From: Flavobacterium psychrophilum
GTDB lineage: Bacteria; Bacteroidota; Bacteroidia; Flavobacteriales; Flavobacteriaceae
Assembly: GCA_945905915.1 (NCBI GenBank)
Contig: CAMDQL010000007.1
Span: 1-42,259 of the forward strand
Reading direction: 5' to 3'
DNA: 42,259 bases
Shown here: piece after piece, positions 8,062-16,853 of the stretch
Layout: the number at the start of each line of letters is the position of its first letter
How positions within the stretch are numbered: the first letter of the stretch is position 1
The notes under the pieces: model-generated
What the model saw: only the letters and a program-made list of their open reading frames with translations
The model's database searches: none
Told to the model about the DNA's origin: nothing
Translations under genes and position numbers: made by a program

Positions 8062-11000
8062 ATGGAACCACAAATACCTTATATTCCTGTTAATAAAGTA
8101 AGAATTGTAACTGCAGCCTCGCTTTTTGACGGACACGATGCAGCCATTAACATCATGCGAAGAATTATCCAAGCAACAGGTGTAGAGGTAATTCATCTTG
8201 GACATGACAGAAGTGTTGAAGAAGTTGTAAATACTGCCATTCAAGAAGATGCGAATGCGATTGCAATGACGTCTTATCAAGGAGGCCACAACGAGTATTT
8301 TAAATACATGTTCGATTTACTTAAGGAAAAAGGTGCTGGTCATATCAAAATATTTGGCGGAGGCGGAGGCGTTATCTTACCTTCAGAAATTTCAGTGTTA
8401 CACGAATACGGAATCGAAAGAATCTATTCTCCAGATGATGGTCGTGCTATGGGATTACAAGGTATGATTAATGATTTGGTCAAACGTTCTGATTATCCAA
8501 TTGGAGATAAATTAACTGGAGAATTATCCCATATAGAAGAAAAAAACCCAACTGCTATTGCACGATTAATTTCGGCTGCTGAGAATTTTCCAGAAATTGC
8601 AAAATCGGTTTTTGACCAAATTCACCAAAAGAATGAAACCTCTAAAATTCCCGTCTTAGGAATTACGGGAACAGGCGGCGCTGGAAAGTCATCTTTAGTA
8701 GATGAATTGGTTCGTCGGTTTTTAATTGATTTTCCAGAAAAAACAATCGGATTAATTTCGGTTGACCCTTCTAAACGTAAAACAGGCGGTGCCTTATTAG
8801 GTGATAGAATTAGAATGAATGCAATTAACAATTCAAGAGTTTATATGCGTTCGTTGGCAACCCGTCAATCCAATTTAGCCTTGTCAAAATATGTGGCTGA
8901 AGCTATCGAAGTACTAAAAGCGGCTAAATACGATATCATAATTTTAGAAACGTCTGGAATTGGACAATCGGATACTGAAATTATAGAGCATTCAGATGTT
9001 TCTTTATACGTAATGACTCCCGAGTTTGGAGCAGCAACTCAATTGGAAAAAATCGATATGCTTGATTTTGCGGATTTAGTAGCTTTAAATAAATTCGACA
9101 AACGTGGTGCGTTAGATGCGATTCGTGATGTGAAAAAACAATACCAACGCAATCATAATTTGTGGGATGTGGATACAGATAAGATGCCAATTTTTGGAAC
9201 TATCGCATCTCAGTTTAACGATCCAGGAATGAACACACTCTACAAATCGATTATGGATAAGATTGTAGAAAAAACGGGATCTGAATTACAATCGACTTTT
9301 GAAATTACGCGTGAAATGAGCGAGAAGATTTTCGTAATTCCACCTCATAGAACCCGTTATTTATCTGAAATTGCAGAAAACAATAGAAAATACGATGAAA
9401 CAGCACTTTCTCAAGTTGAAGTAGCGCAAAAATTATACGGAATTTTTAAAACTGTGGAATCGGTTAACGGTAATTTACCACAATTAAATAAAGCAGGAAT
9501 AGTTGAAGATTCTTTAAAAATCAATGCCGATAACAAAGATTTCGTTTCGTTATTGACTAAAGAATTCGACCGAGTAAAAATGAACTTAGACCCTTACAAT
9601 TGGGAAATCATTTTAACTTGGGACGAAAAAGTAAACAAATACAAAAATCCGACTTACAGTTTTAAAGTTCGAGATAAAGAAATTAAAATCGCTACGCATA
9701 CTGAATCGTTATCGCATTCGCAAATTCCAAAAGTAGCCTTACCAAAATACCAAGCTTGGGGCGATATTTTAAAATGGAATTTACAAGAAAATGTTCCTGG
9801 AGAATTCCCTTTTACTTCCGGATTGTATCCATTTAAAAGAGAAGGTGAAGACCCAAGTAGAATGTTTGCAGGTGAAGGTGGTCCAGAACGAACTAACAAG
9901 CGTTTTCATTATGTGTCTGCGGGATTACCAGCAAAACGACTATCTACAGCTTTTGACTCGGTGACTTTGTACGGAAACGATCCACACATTCGTCCTGATA
10001 TTTATGGAAAAATTGGTAATGCCGGAGTTTCGATTTGTTGTTTAGACGATGCGAAGAAATTGTATTCTGGTTTTGATTTGAGTCATCCAATGACCTCTGT
10101 ATCCATGACAATTAATGGACCCGCGCCAATGTTGTTGGGATTCTTTATGAATGCGGCTATCGATCAGAATTGTGAAAAATACATTATTGAAAATGGTTTA
10201 CAGAAGGAAGTTGAAGCTAAAATCAACGAAATTTATAATCAAAAAGGGGTTAGCCGCCCATCATATCAAGGGGATTTACCAGAAGGGAATAATGGATTAG
10301 GTTTGATGCTTTTAGGCGTAACGGGTGACCAAGTTTTACCATTAAATGTTTATAATGATATCAAAGTTAAAACGTTAGCACAAGTTCGTGGAACGGTTCA
10401 AGCCGATATTTTAAAAGAAGATCAAGCACAAAATACGTGTATTTTTTCTACGGAATTTGCTTTACGATTAATGGGCGATGTGCAAGAATATTTCATTAAA
10501 GAAAACGTTCGTAATTTTTATTCAGTTTCTATTTCAGGATATCACATTGCTGAAGCGGGCGCGAACCCAATTACCCAATTGGCATTTACGTTAGCTAATG
10601 GTTTCACTTACGTGGAATACTATTTGAGTCGCGGAATGAACATCAATGATTTCGGACCGAATTTATCGTTCTTTTTCTCTAACGGAATCGATCCTGAATA
10701 TGCTGTAATTGGTCGCGTTGCCCGAAAAATTTGGGCGAAAGCCATGAAAAATAAATACGGAGCCAACGAAAGAGCGCAAATGTTGAAATACCACATTCAA
10801 ACTTCTGGACGTTCGTTACATGCCCAAGAAATTGATTTTAATGATATTCGTACGACGCTTCAAGCTTTGTATGCGATTTACGACAACTGTAACTCGTTAC
10901 ATACAAATGCGTACGATGAAGCGATTACAACTCCAACCGAAGAATCAGTGCGTAGAGCAATGGCAATTCAGTTGATTATTAATAAAGAATTAGGTTTAGC

Positions 11001-11487
11001 TAAAAATGAAAATCCAATTCAAGGTTCGTTCATTATTGAAGAATTAACCGATTTAGTGGAAGATGCCGTGTTACAAGAATTTGACCGAATTACCGAACGT
11101 GGCGGTGTATTGGGAGCAATGGAAACCATGTACCAACGAAGTAAAATTCAAGAAGAAAGTTTGTATTACGAAACCTTGAAACATACTGGTGAATTTCCGA
11201 TTATTGGGGTAAATACGTTCTTGAGTTCAAAAGGATCTCCAACGGTTATTCCTGCAGAGGTTATTCGTGCAACAGAAGAAGAGAAAGCCTATCAAATAGA
11301 AATGCTAACGAATCTGCAACAAGCAAATTCAGATACAGTTGCTAATCAAATTGAATTATTACAAAATGCAGCAATTAAAAACGAAAATATGTTTGCCTTA
11401 TTAATGGAAGCTACAAAAGTGTGTTCATTAGGTCAAATTACTAGCGGATTGTTTGAAGTGGGTGGACAATACAGACGCAATATGTAA
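8062..11487 (+). CDS. icmF: Fused isobutyryl-CoA mutase (IcmF-type): B12 domain, G-protein chaperone and mutase in one chain
   Basis: Adenosylcobalamin-dependent carbon-skeleton mutase of 1141 residues, fused in the order B12-binding domain, MeaI-like GTPase chaperone, mutase barrel. This order is that of IcmF, not of MutA/MutB. The B12 domain has D23-G-H25-D-A-A, a DxHxxG motif with Ala in place of Gly. The GTPase has Walker [12 protein letters not shown] (200-210, Lys209) and an NKFD motif near residue 352. In the mutase domain the residue equivalent to methylmalonyl-CoA mutase Tyr89 is Phe602 (RMFAGEG) and that equivalent to Arg207 is Gln790 (KEDQAQNTC). Phe/Gln is the isobutyryl/n-butyryl-CoA signature. 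The catalytic His828 ([11 protein letters not shown]) is present. It is often annotated loosely as methylmalonyl-CoA mutase. It has no operon partner here. Confidence 0.9.
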   Translation: MEPQIPYIPVNKVRIVTAASLFDGHDAAINIMRRIIQATGVEVIHLGHDRSVEEVVNTAIQEDANAIAMTSYQGGHNEYFKYMFDLLKEKGAGHIKIFGGGGGVILPSEISVLHEYGIERIYSPDDGRAMGLQGMINDLVKRSDYPIGDKLTGELSHIEEKNPTAIARLISAAENFPEIAKSVFDQIHQKNETSKIPVLGITGTGGAGKSSLVDELVRRFLIDFPEKTIGLISVDPSKRKTGGALLGDRIRMNAINNSRVYMRSLATRQSNLALSKYVAEAIEVLKAAKYDIIILETSGIGQSDTEIIEHSDVSLYVMTPEFGAATQLEKIDMLDFADLVALNKFDKRGALDAIRDVKKQYQRNHNLWDVDTDKMPIFGTIASQFNDPGMNTLYKSIMDKIVEKTGSELQSTFEITREMSEKIFVIPPHRTRYLSEIAENNRKYDETALSQVEVAQKLYGIFKTVESVNGNLPQLNKAGIVEDSLKINADNKDFVSLLTKEFDRVKMNLDPYNWEIILTWDEKVNKYKNPTYSFKVRDKEIKIATHTESLSHSQIPKVALPKYQAWGDILKWNLQENVPGEFPFTSGLYPFKREGEDPSRMFAGEGGPERTNKRFHYVSAGLPAKRLSTAFDSVTLYGNDPHIRPDIYGKIGNAGVSICCLDDAKKLYSGFDLSHPMTSVSMTINGPAPMLLGFFMNAAIDQNCEKYIIENGLQKEVEAKINEIYNQKGVSRPSYQGDLPEGNNGLGLMLLGVTGDQVLPLNVYNDIKVKTLAQVRGTVQADILKEDQAQNTCIFSTEFALRLMGDVQEYFIKENVRNFYSVSISGYHIAEAGANPITQLAFTLANGFTYVEYYLSRGMNINDFGPNLSFFFSNGIDPEYAVIGRVARKIWAKAMKNKYGANERAQMLKYHIQTSGRSLHAQEIDFNDIRTTLQALYAIYDNCNSLHTNAYDEAITTPTEESVRRAMAIQLIINKELGLAKNENPIQGSFIIEELTDLVEDAVLQEFDRITERGGVLGAMETMYQRSKIQEESLYYETLKHTGEFPIIGVNTFLSSKGSPTVIPAEVIRATEEEKAYQIEMLTNLQQANSDTVANQIELLQNAAIKNENMFALLMEATKVCSLGQITSGLFEVGGQYRRNM

Positions 11488-11516
11488 TAATCTATTGATT
11501 TTCAATTTGAATCCAA

Positions 11517-11657
11517 CTATAAATTAGCTTCTTTAAACTTTCGCTGAATTTCTTTTAATTTTTCGGCACGAGCATTCTTTTTTGCTTTTGCTTTTGCTTG
11601 CTCTTTGTGCAATTTATCGTTGTGCGCTTTAATATTTTTCGGATTATTTCTTCCCAT
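11517..11657 (-). CDS. Small basic Lys/Ala-rich protein, 46 residues
   Basis: A short open frame begins MGRNNPKNIKAHNDKLHKEQ, continues with an AKAKAK stretch and ends KEIQRKFKEANL before TAG. It is highly charged and basic, predicted helical, and has no membrane segment or signal peptide. ATG is at 11657. It lies alone on the minus strand in the 277-base gap between icmF and a lipoprotein gene. Regular codon usage and a composition unlike random AT-rich translation make it likely to be real, perhaps a nucleic-acid- or ribosome-associated small protein. I do not recognise a named family. Confidence 0.6.
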   Translation of the reverse strand: MGRNNPKNIKAHNDKLHKEQAKAKAKKNARAEKLKEIQRKFKEANL

Positions 11658-11764
11658 TTTATAAGCTTTTATGAAGTTTCAAAGATACAAAAATAAAAAC
11701 GGATAAAATTTTGGCACAACAATTGGTTATAGTGTATCATCTTAAATCTCTAAAAAACTATATT

Positions 11765-12280
11765 ATGAAAAAAATTACTTTACTACTGGCTTTTATCGGA
11801 ATGATCACATTACAAGGTTGTACCGTAAACGAAGTTCAAGACACTGTTGATAACGATACCATTGCAGAGGTTTTTGAATTAAAAAATATCAACTTCAGTT
11901 TTGATACTACTTCTGGAAAATATTTTATCTACAGAAATCTAAATCCTCAAATTTACGCTTCAGATAATATCTTAATTTATAGAATGTCTGATGTAATTAA
12001 TTCAAGTACACCTGTTTGGCAGTTGATTCCTAGAACGTTATATTTGAATGCAGGGGAATTAGATTATGATTATGATTTTAGCAGAGTAGATTTTACTATT
12101 TATGCAGATGGTACTTATAATTTAGCAAATACACCTCAGTACATCAACAATCAAACATTTAGAATTGTAATTATTCCAGGATTTTTCTCAAGCAGAAGTT
12201 CAAATCAAGTAGATTTTAATGATTATGATTCAGTAATCGAAGCCTATGGAATAAATACGAAAAATATCAAGCGAATTTAA
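11765..12280 (+). CDS. Putative lipoprotein of unknown function
   Basis: Protein of 171 residues with a lipoprotein signal peptide (MKKITLLLAFIGMITLQGC), lipobox LQGC and the modified Cys at residue 19. It would be exported and lipid-anchored. The mature part is rich in Asp, Asn, Tyr and beta-prone segments (FSFDTTSGKYFIYRN, TLYLNAGELDYDYDF) and has no domain I can name. An in-frame start 54 bases earlier is open, but the signal peptide clearly begins at ATG 11765. It is followed 25 bases later by the convergent DUF1543 gene. Confidence 0.8.
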   Translation: MKKITLLLAFIGMITLQGCTVNEVQDTVDNDTIAEVFELKNINFSFDTTSGKYFIYRNLNPQIYASDNILIYRMSDVINSSTPVWQLIPRTLYLNAGELDYDYDFSRVDFTIYADGTYNLANTPQYINNQTFRIVIIPGFFSSRSSNQVDFNDYDSVIEAYGINTKNIKRI

Positions 12281-12305
12281 ATAAGAGGTAGTTTCCCCGA
12301 TAGTT

Positions 12306-12869
12306 TTACACCGTTAAAGTGTCAATTTTTAAATAACCAATGTGTTTTTCATCTTCTGAAATCACATTGGTTTTTTTAATTTGTAAACGATACTCCGATT
12401 TAAATTTTTCCGAAAGAATTTCTTCAATAGCATGGATATCATCTACATCAACTCCATATTTATCGTCAATATGTGATGCTGCGCCTTTGAAATCATAATG
12501 TTTATAGAATGTTGTTTGTTTTGCTTTTTTAATGGCTTCGGCTTTTGTTGTTGCAACCACTAACACTTTATAATGGTATTCTTCAAATTTGCCTTCTTTA
12601 TATCCGCCTAAATTCAGAAAGAATAATTGCTCTTCTTGTTTCAGTTTTTCATTATTTGAAACCACTTCAATTGCAAATCCATCAACACAAGTTACTTTTT
12701 GCCATGCATCTATATGTATTTTTCCTTTTGCTTCTGGCCAAAATGCCTTCATATCAGGAACTAATTCTTTTACACTCGTTCCAATTCCAAAAAAGATATC
12801 ATGTTGCTCCGTAAATCGTCCTTTTGGAGTGCATCCTAACATGATCATGTATAAATTTGCTGTTTTCAT
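12306..12869 (-). CDS. DUF1543 domain protein
   Basis: Protein of 187 residues, probably cytoplasmic. It appears to carry two related halves of about 90 residues. MLGCTPKGRFTEQHDIFFGI (about 9-28) and KIHIDAWQKVTCVDG (about 50-64) are the DUF1543 signature, and the second half has a similar YHYKVLVVATTKAEAIKKA layout. The function is unknown. I chose ATG 12869; an upstream in-frame ATG (12953) would add 28 residues rich in Phe and Tyr that overlap the glnN promoter region. It is divergent from glnN, with a hairpin-forming inverted repeat between them. Confidence 0.86.
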   Translation of the reverse strand: MKTANLYMIMLGCTPKGRFTEQHDIFFGIGTSVKELVPDMKAFWPEAKGKIHIDAWQKVTCVDGFAIEVVSNNEKLKQEEQLFFLNLGGYKEGKFEEYHYKVLVVATTKAEAIKKAKQTTFYKHYDFKGAASHIDDKYGVDVDDIHAIEEILSEKFKSEYRLQIKKTNVISEDEKHIGYLKIDTLTV

Positions 12870-12896
12870 AGTGTAAATATAATAAAAAAATATTTT

Positions 12897-12916
12897 ACCC
12901 CTAAAAAAATAGGGGT
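12897..12916. repeat. Perfect 7-6-7 inverted repeat between DUF1543 gene and glnN
   Basis: ACCCCTA (12897-12903), spacer AAAAAA, then TAGGGGT (12910-12916). It ends 2 bases before a TTG that could be the glnN -33 element and stands 28 bases from the divergent DUF1543 start. It has GC-rich arms in very AT-rich surroundings and is not followed by a T run on the plus strand, so an operator is more likely than a terminator. Confidence 0.7.
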
Positions 12917-12918
12917 CA

Positions 12919-12975
12919 TTGTAAAAATATTGAAAAAAGTTATATATTTGCATAACTTTTCAAGGGTATAACTTT
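12919..12975 (+). promoter_or_regulatory. glnN promoter with overlapping repeated half-sites
   Basis: TTG (12919-12921), 21 bases, then TATATTTG (12943-12950) forms a Bacteroidota promoter. The -7 box sits inside a perfect palindrome: AAAAGTTAT (12935-12943), 8-base centre, ATAACTTTT (12952-12960). A third half-site ATAACTTT follows at 12968-12975. Half-site starts at 12936, 12952 and 12968 are spaced 16 bases apart. This suggests a repressor or activator binding region, but TAACTTT(T/A) also resembles a -7 box, so tandem weak promoters are an alternative. Confidence 0.6.
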
Positions 12976-12989
12976 AAAAACACAACTTT

Positions 12990-15176
12990 ATGTCAACATT
13001 TCGTTTTCAAGCTTTAAGAAAGGCAACCGACAGAAAACCAGTTCATGTAGAAGAATTGGACAGAAAATCAATTATTTTTGGTAGTAATGTCTTTGGTGAC
13101 AAAGCTATGCGACAATTTTTAACTTCAGAAGCATATAAAGCAGTTAAAGCTGCTGCAGATGGTGTAAAAATCGATCGTAAAATTGCCGATTATATTGCAT
13201 TAGGAATGAAAGAATGGGCATTATCAAAAGGAGTAACACATTATACCCACTGGTTTCAGCCATTAACAGGAACAACTGCAGAAAAACATGATGCTTTTTT
13301 TGAAACGTTTCCTGATGGAAGTGATCCAGTTGAAAAATTTGGCGGAAGTCAATTAGTACAACAAGAACCAGATGCTTCTTCTTTTCCAAATGGAGGCATC
13401 AGAAATACGTTTGAAGCAAGAGGATATACCGCTTGGGATCCAACATCGCCAGCTTTTATTTTTGGAACTACTTTATGTATTCCAACTGTTTTCGTTTCGT
13501 ATACAGGTGAAGCTTTAGATAATAAAACACCTTTATTAAGAGCTTTAAACGCTATTGATGCAGCTGCAATTGATGTAGCTAAATATTTTGATAAAAATGT
13601 AAAACGTGTTACACCAACATTAGGTTGGGAACAAGAATATTTCCTAGTGGATTCAGCTTTAGCGAATTCTCGTCCCGATTTATTAGCTACGGGTCGTACT
13701 TTATTAGGACATACTGCTGCTAAAGGACAACAATTAGACGATCATTATTTTGGTTCGATTCCTACACGCGTTTTAACGTATATGCGTGATTTAGAAAACG
13801 AATGTATGTTATTAGGAATTCCGGTTAAAACACGTCATAACGAAGTAGCGCCTAACCAATTTGAATTAGCACCTATTTTTGAAGAAATCAACTTAGCGGT
13901 TGATCACAATTCTTTATTAATGGATGTGATGCAAAAAGTAGGAGAGCGTCATGATTTTAAAGTGTTATTCCATGAAAAACCATTCAAAGGAGTAAACGGT
14001 TCAGGAAAACACAACAACTGGTCATTAGCTACCGATACGGGTATTAACTTATTGAGTCCGGGTAAAACCCCAATGAGCAACTTACAATTTTTAACGTTTT
14101 TCATCAACACAATTAAAGCGGTTCATGATAACGAAGAATTGTTAAGAGCGTCTATTGCTTCGGCAAGTAACGACCACCGTTTAGGGGCAAACGAAGCGCC
14201 ACCTGCTATTATTTCGGTATTCATTGGTCAGCAATTAACTAAAGTATTAGCGGAATTAGAAGGGGTGTCTAACGGAAAATTATCGCCAGAAGAAAAAACC
14301 GATTTAAAATTAAACGTAGTAGGTAAATTACCAGACGTTTTATTAGACAATACCGACAGAAACAGAACGTCTCCATTTGCGTTCACCGGAAACAAATTTG
14401 AGTTTAGAGCCGTGGGTTCTTCTGCTAACTGTGCCGTTTCAATGACAACGTTAAACACGATTGTGGCAAAACAATTGAAAGACTTCAAAAAAGAAGTGGA
14501 TACGTTAATTGAGAAAAAAGATTTAAAGAAAGACGAAGCTATTTTCAATGTCTTGAGAGAATACATCAAACAAACAAAAGCAATTCTTTTTGAAGGCGAC
14601 GGATACAGCGAAGCATGGGAAAAAGAAGCTAAAAAACGTGGATTAAGTAACCATAAAACAACACCTGAAGCATTAAAAGCAAAAGTGTCTAAAAAAGCAA
14701 TTGAATTGTTTGGAGAAATGGGCGTAATGAACCACGTTGAGGTTGAATCACGTTATGAAATTGAACTAGAAGAATACGTGAAAAAAATTCAAATTGAAGG
14801 TAGAATTTTAGGTGATATTGCTCGTAATCATGTTGTTCCAACAGCAATTCGTTACCAAAATGTATTGATTGAAAACGTAAAAGGATTGAAAGAAATCTTT
14901 GGTGCTTCATTTGAAAAAATTGCGAAAGAACAAATTTCATTAATCAAAGAAATTTCGGAACACATTGAAGGGATTAATACCAAAGTGGAAGCCATGACCG
15001 AAGAACGTAAAAAAGCCAACGCTTTAACGAATACCGAGAAAATGGCTGCTGCGTATTGCGATAAAGTAAAACCATACTTCGAAGAAATTCGTTACCATGC
15101 TGACAAATTAGAATTGTTAGTAGACGATGAGTTATGGACACTAACAAAATACAGAGAATTGTTATTTACGAAGTAA
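12990..15176 (+). CDS. glnN: Type III glutamine synthetase
   Basis: ATP-dependent amidation of glutamate with ammonia; the large, dodecameric GSIII class found in Bacteroidota and cyanobacteria. The length of 728 residues fits GSIII (about 725) and not GSI (about 470). Class motifs are SEAYKAVKAA and ALSKGVTHYTHWFQPLTGTT near the N-terminus, GWEQEYFLVD (about 213-222), HEKPFKGVNGSGKHNNWS (about 326-343) and NRTSPFAFTGNKFEFRAVGS (about 456-475). A C-terminal helical domain is rich in Glu and Lys. It is monocistronic with its own promoter and a strong terminator. No PII-type or other nitrogen regulator gene is adjacent. Confidence 0.97.
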   Translation: MSTFRFQALRKATDRKPVHVEELDRKSIIFGSNVFGDKAMRQFLTSEAYKAVKAAADGVKIDRKIADYIALGMKEWALSKGVTHYTHWFQPLTGTTAEKHDAFFETFPDGSDPVEKFGGSQLVQQEPDASSFPNGGIRNTFEARGYTAWDPTSPAFIFGTTLCIPTVFVSYTGEALDNKTPLLRALNAIDAAAIDVAKYFDKNVKRVTPTLGWEQEYFLVDSALANSRPDLLATGRTLLGHTAAKGQQLDDHYFGSIPTRVLTYMRDLENECMLLGIPVKTRHNEVAPNQFELAPIFEEINLAVDHNSLLMDVMQKVGERHDFKVLFHEKPFKGVNGSGKHNNWSLATDTGINLLSPGKTPMSNLQFLTFFINTIKAVHDNEELLRASIASASNDHRLGANEAPPAIISVFIGQQLTKVLAELEGVSNGKLSPEEKTDLKLNVVGKLPDVLLDNTDRNRTSPFAFTGNKFEFRAVGSSANCAVSMTTLNTIVAKQLKDFKKEVDTLIEKKDLKKDEAIFNVLREYIKQTKAILFEGDGYSEAWEKEAKKRGLSNHKTTPEALKAKVSKKAIELFGEMGVMNHVEVESRYEIELEEYVKKIQIEGRILGDIARNHVVPTAIRYQNVLIENVKGLKEIFGASFEKIAKEQISLIKEISEHIEGINTKVEAMTEERKKANALTNTEKMAAAYCDKVKPYFEEIRYHADKLELLVDDELWTLTKYRELLFTK

Positions 15177-15186
15177 TAAAAATAGA

Positions 15187-15216
15187 AATCCCAATCAAAC
15201 GATTGGGATTTTTTTG
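15187..15216 (+). terminator. Intrinsic terminator after glnN
   Basis: AATCCCAATC (15187-15196), loop AAAC, GATTGGGATT (15201-15210), then a T run to 15216: a perfect 10-base-pair stem. Confidence 0.92.
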
Positions 15217-15286
15217 TTGTTGAACCACGCGAAAGGATTAAGTTCGCTGAATTTCTTTTCGTACGGGAGAGGGGAAAGTATTTTAA

Positions 15287-15445
15287 TTAATGAATTTCTT
15301 CAATTCCTGTATAATCCAAGTATTCATAGTATGGATGATAAATAACTATCATGCAAAATCCACTAACAATAACACTTAGTAGCAAAGCTAATTGTAAGAA
15401 ATTATTGTTTTGAGATTTAAGGAGTAAATATAGTCCAAATTCAAA
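15287..15445 (-). pseudogene. Possible remnant of a membrane protein gene in the 338-base glnN-OmpA spacer
   Basis: The gap 15177-15514 holds the glnN terminator, two upstream promoter boxes and, on the minus strand, an open stretch of about 52 codons. That stretch ends in a stop at 15287-15289 and encodes a hydrophobic segment (LALLLSVIVSGFCMIVIYH) followed by PYYEYLDYTGIEEIH. It has no ATG upstream of the hydrophobic segment, and an in-frame TAA closes it at 15446-15448. This looks like the C-terminal end of a decayed small membrane protein, but chance cannot be excluded. Confidence 0.3.
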
Positions 15446-15461
15446 TTATTGAAAATTAACT

Positions 15462-15490
15462 TTGGCATACTTTTGTATGTAGTATATTTG
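15462..15490 (+). promoter_or_regulatory. Promoter for the OmpA-like gene
   Basis: TTG (15462-15464), 18 bases, TATATTTG (15483-15490), 24 bases before the ATG. A second -7-like box, TACTTTTG, lies at 15468-15475. Confidence 0.55.
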
Positions 15491-15514
15491 TTGTTATTTC
15501 GTAAAAAGTAAAAA

Positions 15515-16330
15515 ATGAAGGTTGTTTTTTCAATACTATTGTTTGGTTTCGGGTTTGGCGCTTTTTCGCAAGAACAAGTTGCATTCTATTTTGATGCCAA
15601 TAAATTTGAATTGAATACTTCTGAATCATCCAAACTTCAACAATGGATTGCAGAAAATAAAACGTCTAAAATTTTGTCCATCACGGGTTCAACTGATGAA
15701 GTGGGGAGTTTAGGTTATAATGATACGTTATCGCAAAAACGAGTATCGCACATTTTTAATCTAGTCAAAGGAACCGTAAACATTAGACCCGATTTTAAAA
15801 GTATTTCTTTGGGCGAAAAAGGCGCAACTTCAGTCAATAAAGCAGAAAATAGAAAAGCCATTATTCATTTTTTACAAGAAAAAGATTTGGCCAAGGAAAA
15901 TGAAATTTTAGGAATAAAAGAAGCCATTGAAGTAATAATTCCTGAAAATGCAACGTTAGCAGAAAAGATAAAGTTGGCTAAAGTAGGAACGAAAATAGTG
16001 TTGAAGAACATAAATTTTTATCAAAACACTTTTGCTAACGTTCCAGAATCGCAAGGAGCGCTGTATGATTTGCTTTTTGTGATGCAAAATAACGAGAATT
16101 TAAGAATCGAAATTCAAGGTCATATTTGTTGTATTGATAAAGATTATCGCAATCTTTCTACCGATAGAGCGAAACAAGTTAAGCGTTTTTTGGTTTTTAA
16201 TGGCATACCGCAGCATAGAATTCAAGCGAAAGGTTTTGGTGTTTCGCAACCCATATATCCAATACCTGAAGCAAGTGCAGATCAAGCAGCTGCCAATAGA
16301 CGAGTTGAAATTGAAATTTTAAATAAATAA
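15515..16330 (+). CDS. OmpA-family protein with two OmpA-C-like domains
   Basis: Secreted protein of 271 residues. The signal peptide covers about 1-18 (VVFSILLFGFGFGAFSQ). The first OmpA-like domain (about 22-125) contains YFDANKFELNTSESSKLQQW and GSTDEVGSLGYNDTLSQKR. The second (about 165-270) contains the classic INFYQNTFANVPESQGALYDL, IQGHICC and STDRAKQVKRFLVFNGIPQH segments and ends ANRRVEIEIL. Such domains bind peptidoglycan non-covalently. There is no beta-barrel, so it is a soluble or peripherally bound periplasmic protein. The gene for a lipoprotein follows after 3 bases, so they form an operon. The doubled domain is less common than a single one. Confidence 0.85.
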   Translation: MKVVFSILLFGFGFGAFSQEQVAFYFDANKFELNTSESSKLQQWIAENKTSKILSITGSTDEVGSLGYNDTLSQKRVSHIFNLVKGTVNIRPDFKSISLGEKGATSVNKAENRKAIIHFLQEKDLAKENEILGIKEAIEVIIPENATLAEKIKLAKVGTKIVLKNINFYQNTFANVPESQGALYDLLFVMQNNENLRIEIQGHICCIDKDYRNLSTDRAKQVKRFLVFNGIPQHRIQAKGFGVSQPIYPIPEASADQAAANRRVEIEILNK

Positions 16331-16333
16331 AGC

Positions 16334-16777
16334 ATGAAAAAAATAGTCTCGTTAGTATTAGTTTTATTCCTAATGTTAAATGTAAGTTGCGATAAATGTG
16401 AAGAGGGCGATAGAGCCACTCCGGCTTCTTTTTTTGTAGCCATTGTTGATGCTACTACTGATGAAAATGTGTTTGAAAACGAAACGTTTTTACCAACCCA
16501 AATTGTGATTAAAGATTTGGATGATAAGCTGGTTCCGTTTCGATTTATACCCAATTCAAAATTGATCCAAATCTTTCCAAATACTCAAAATGTAGTAGAT
16601 AATACCATTGAATTGACTTTGAATAATCCAACAACTTTAACCGTAGAAGAAATTCTAATTACCAACGATCTTTCAGCTAAAGAAGAAGAATGTTATACAA
16701 CTTATAAAGTAGAAAACGTTCAAGTTCCAAATAATATATCAAATGTTGTGGATGGAATTTATGTGATAAAAATTTAA
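16334..16777 (+). CDS. Putative lipoprotein, unknown function
   Basis: Protein of 147 residues with a lipoprotein signal peptide (KKIVSLVLVLFLMLNVSC) and Cys at about residue 19. The mature part looks like a beta-sandwich (IVIKDLDDKLVPFRF, NTIELTLNNPTTLTVEEILI) and has further Cys residues near both ends (C22, and C117 in EEECYTTYKVENV) that could form a disulphide. It is co-transcribed with the OmpA-like gene 3 bases upstream. I recognise no family. Confidence 0.75.
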   Translation: MKKIVSLVLVLFLMLNVSCDKCEEGDRATPASFFVAIVDATTDENVFENETFLPTQIVIKDLDDKLVPFRFIPNSKLIQIFPNTQNVVDNTIELTLNNPTTLTVEEILITNDLSAKEEECYTTYKVENVQVPNNISNVVDGIYVIKI

Positions 16778-16782
16778 GATTT

Positions 16783-16813
16783 TTCTAAATTCAAACTTCT
16801 AAATTCTAAATTT
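16783..16813. repeat. TTCTAAATT word repeat in the spacer before purM
   Basis: TTCTAAATT occurs at 16783, 16797 and 16804, with start-to-start distances of 14 and 7 bases. It sits directly upstream of the purM -7 box. Confidence 0.6.
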
Positions 16814-16819
16814 TAAAAC

Positions 16820-16853
16820 TATCTTTGCGGAACAACAACAACACACACAATTC
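16820..16853 (+). promoter_or_regulatory. purM -7 box and A/C-rich leader
   Basis: TATCTTTG (16820-16827), then CGG, then a run of only A and C at 16831-16850 (AACAACAACAACACACACAA), then TTC and the ATG at 16854. The box ends 26 bases before the ATG. No clear -33 TTG. The layout matches purC and pyrG. Confidence 0.65.

Noticed and set aside
12545..12876. Plus-strand frames of about 90 codons over the DUF1543 gene
   Set aside because: Two overlapping frames opposite a recognised family; typical shadows.
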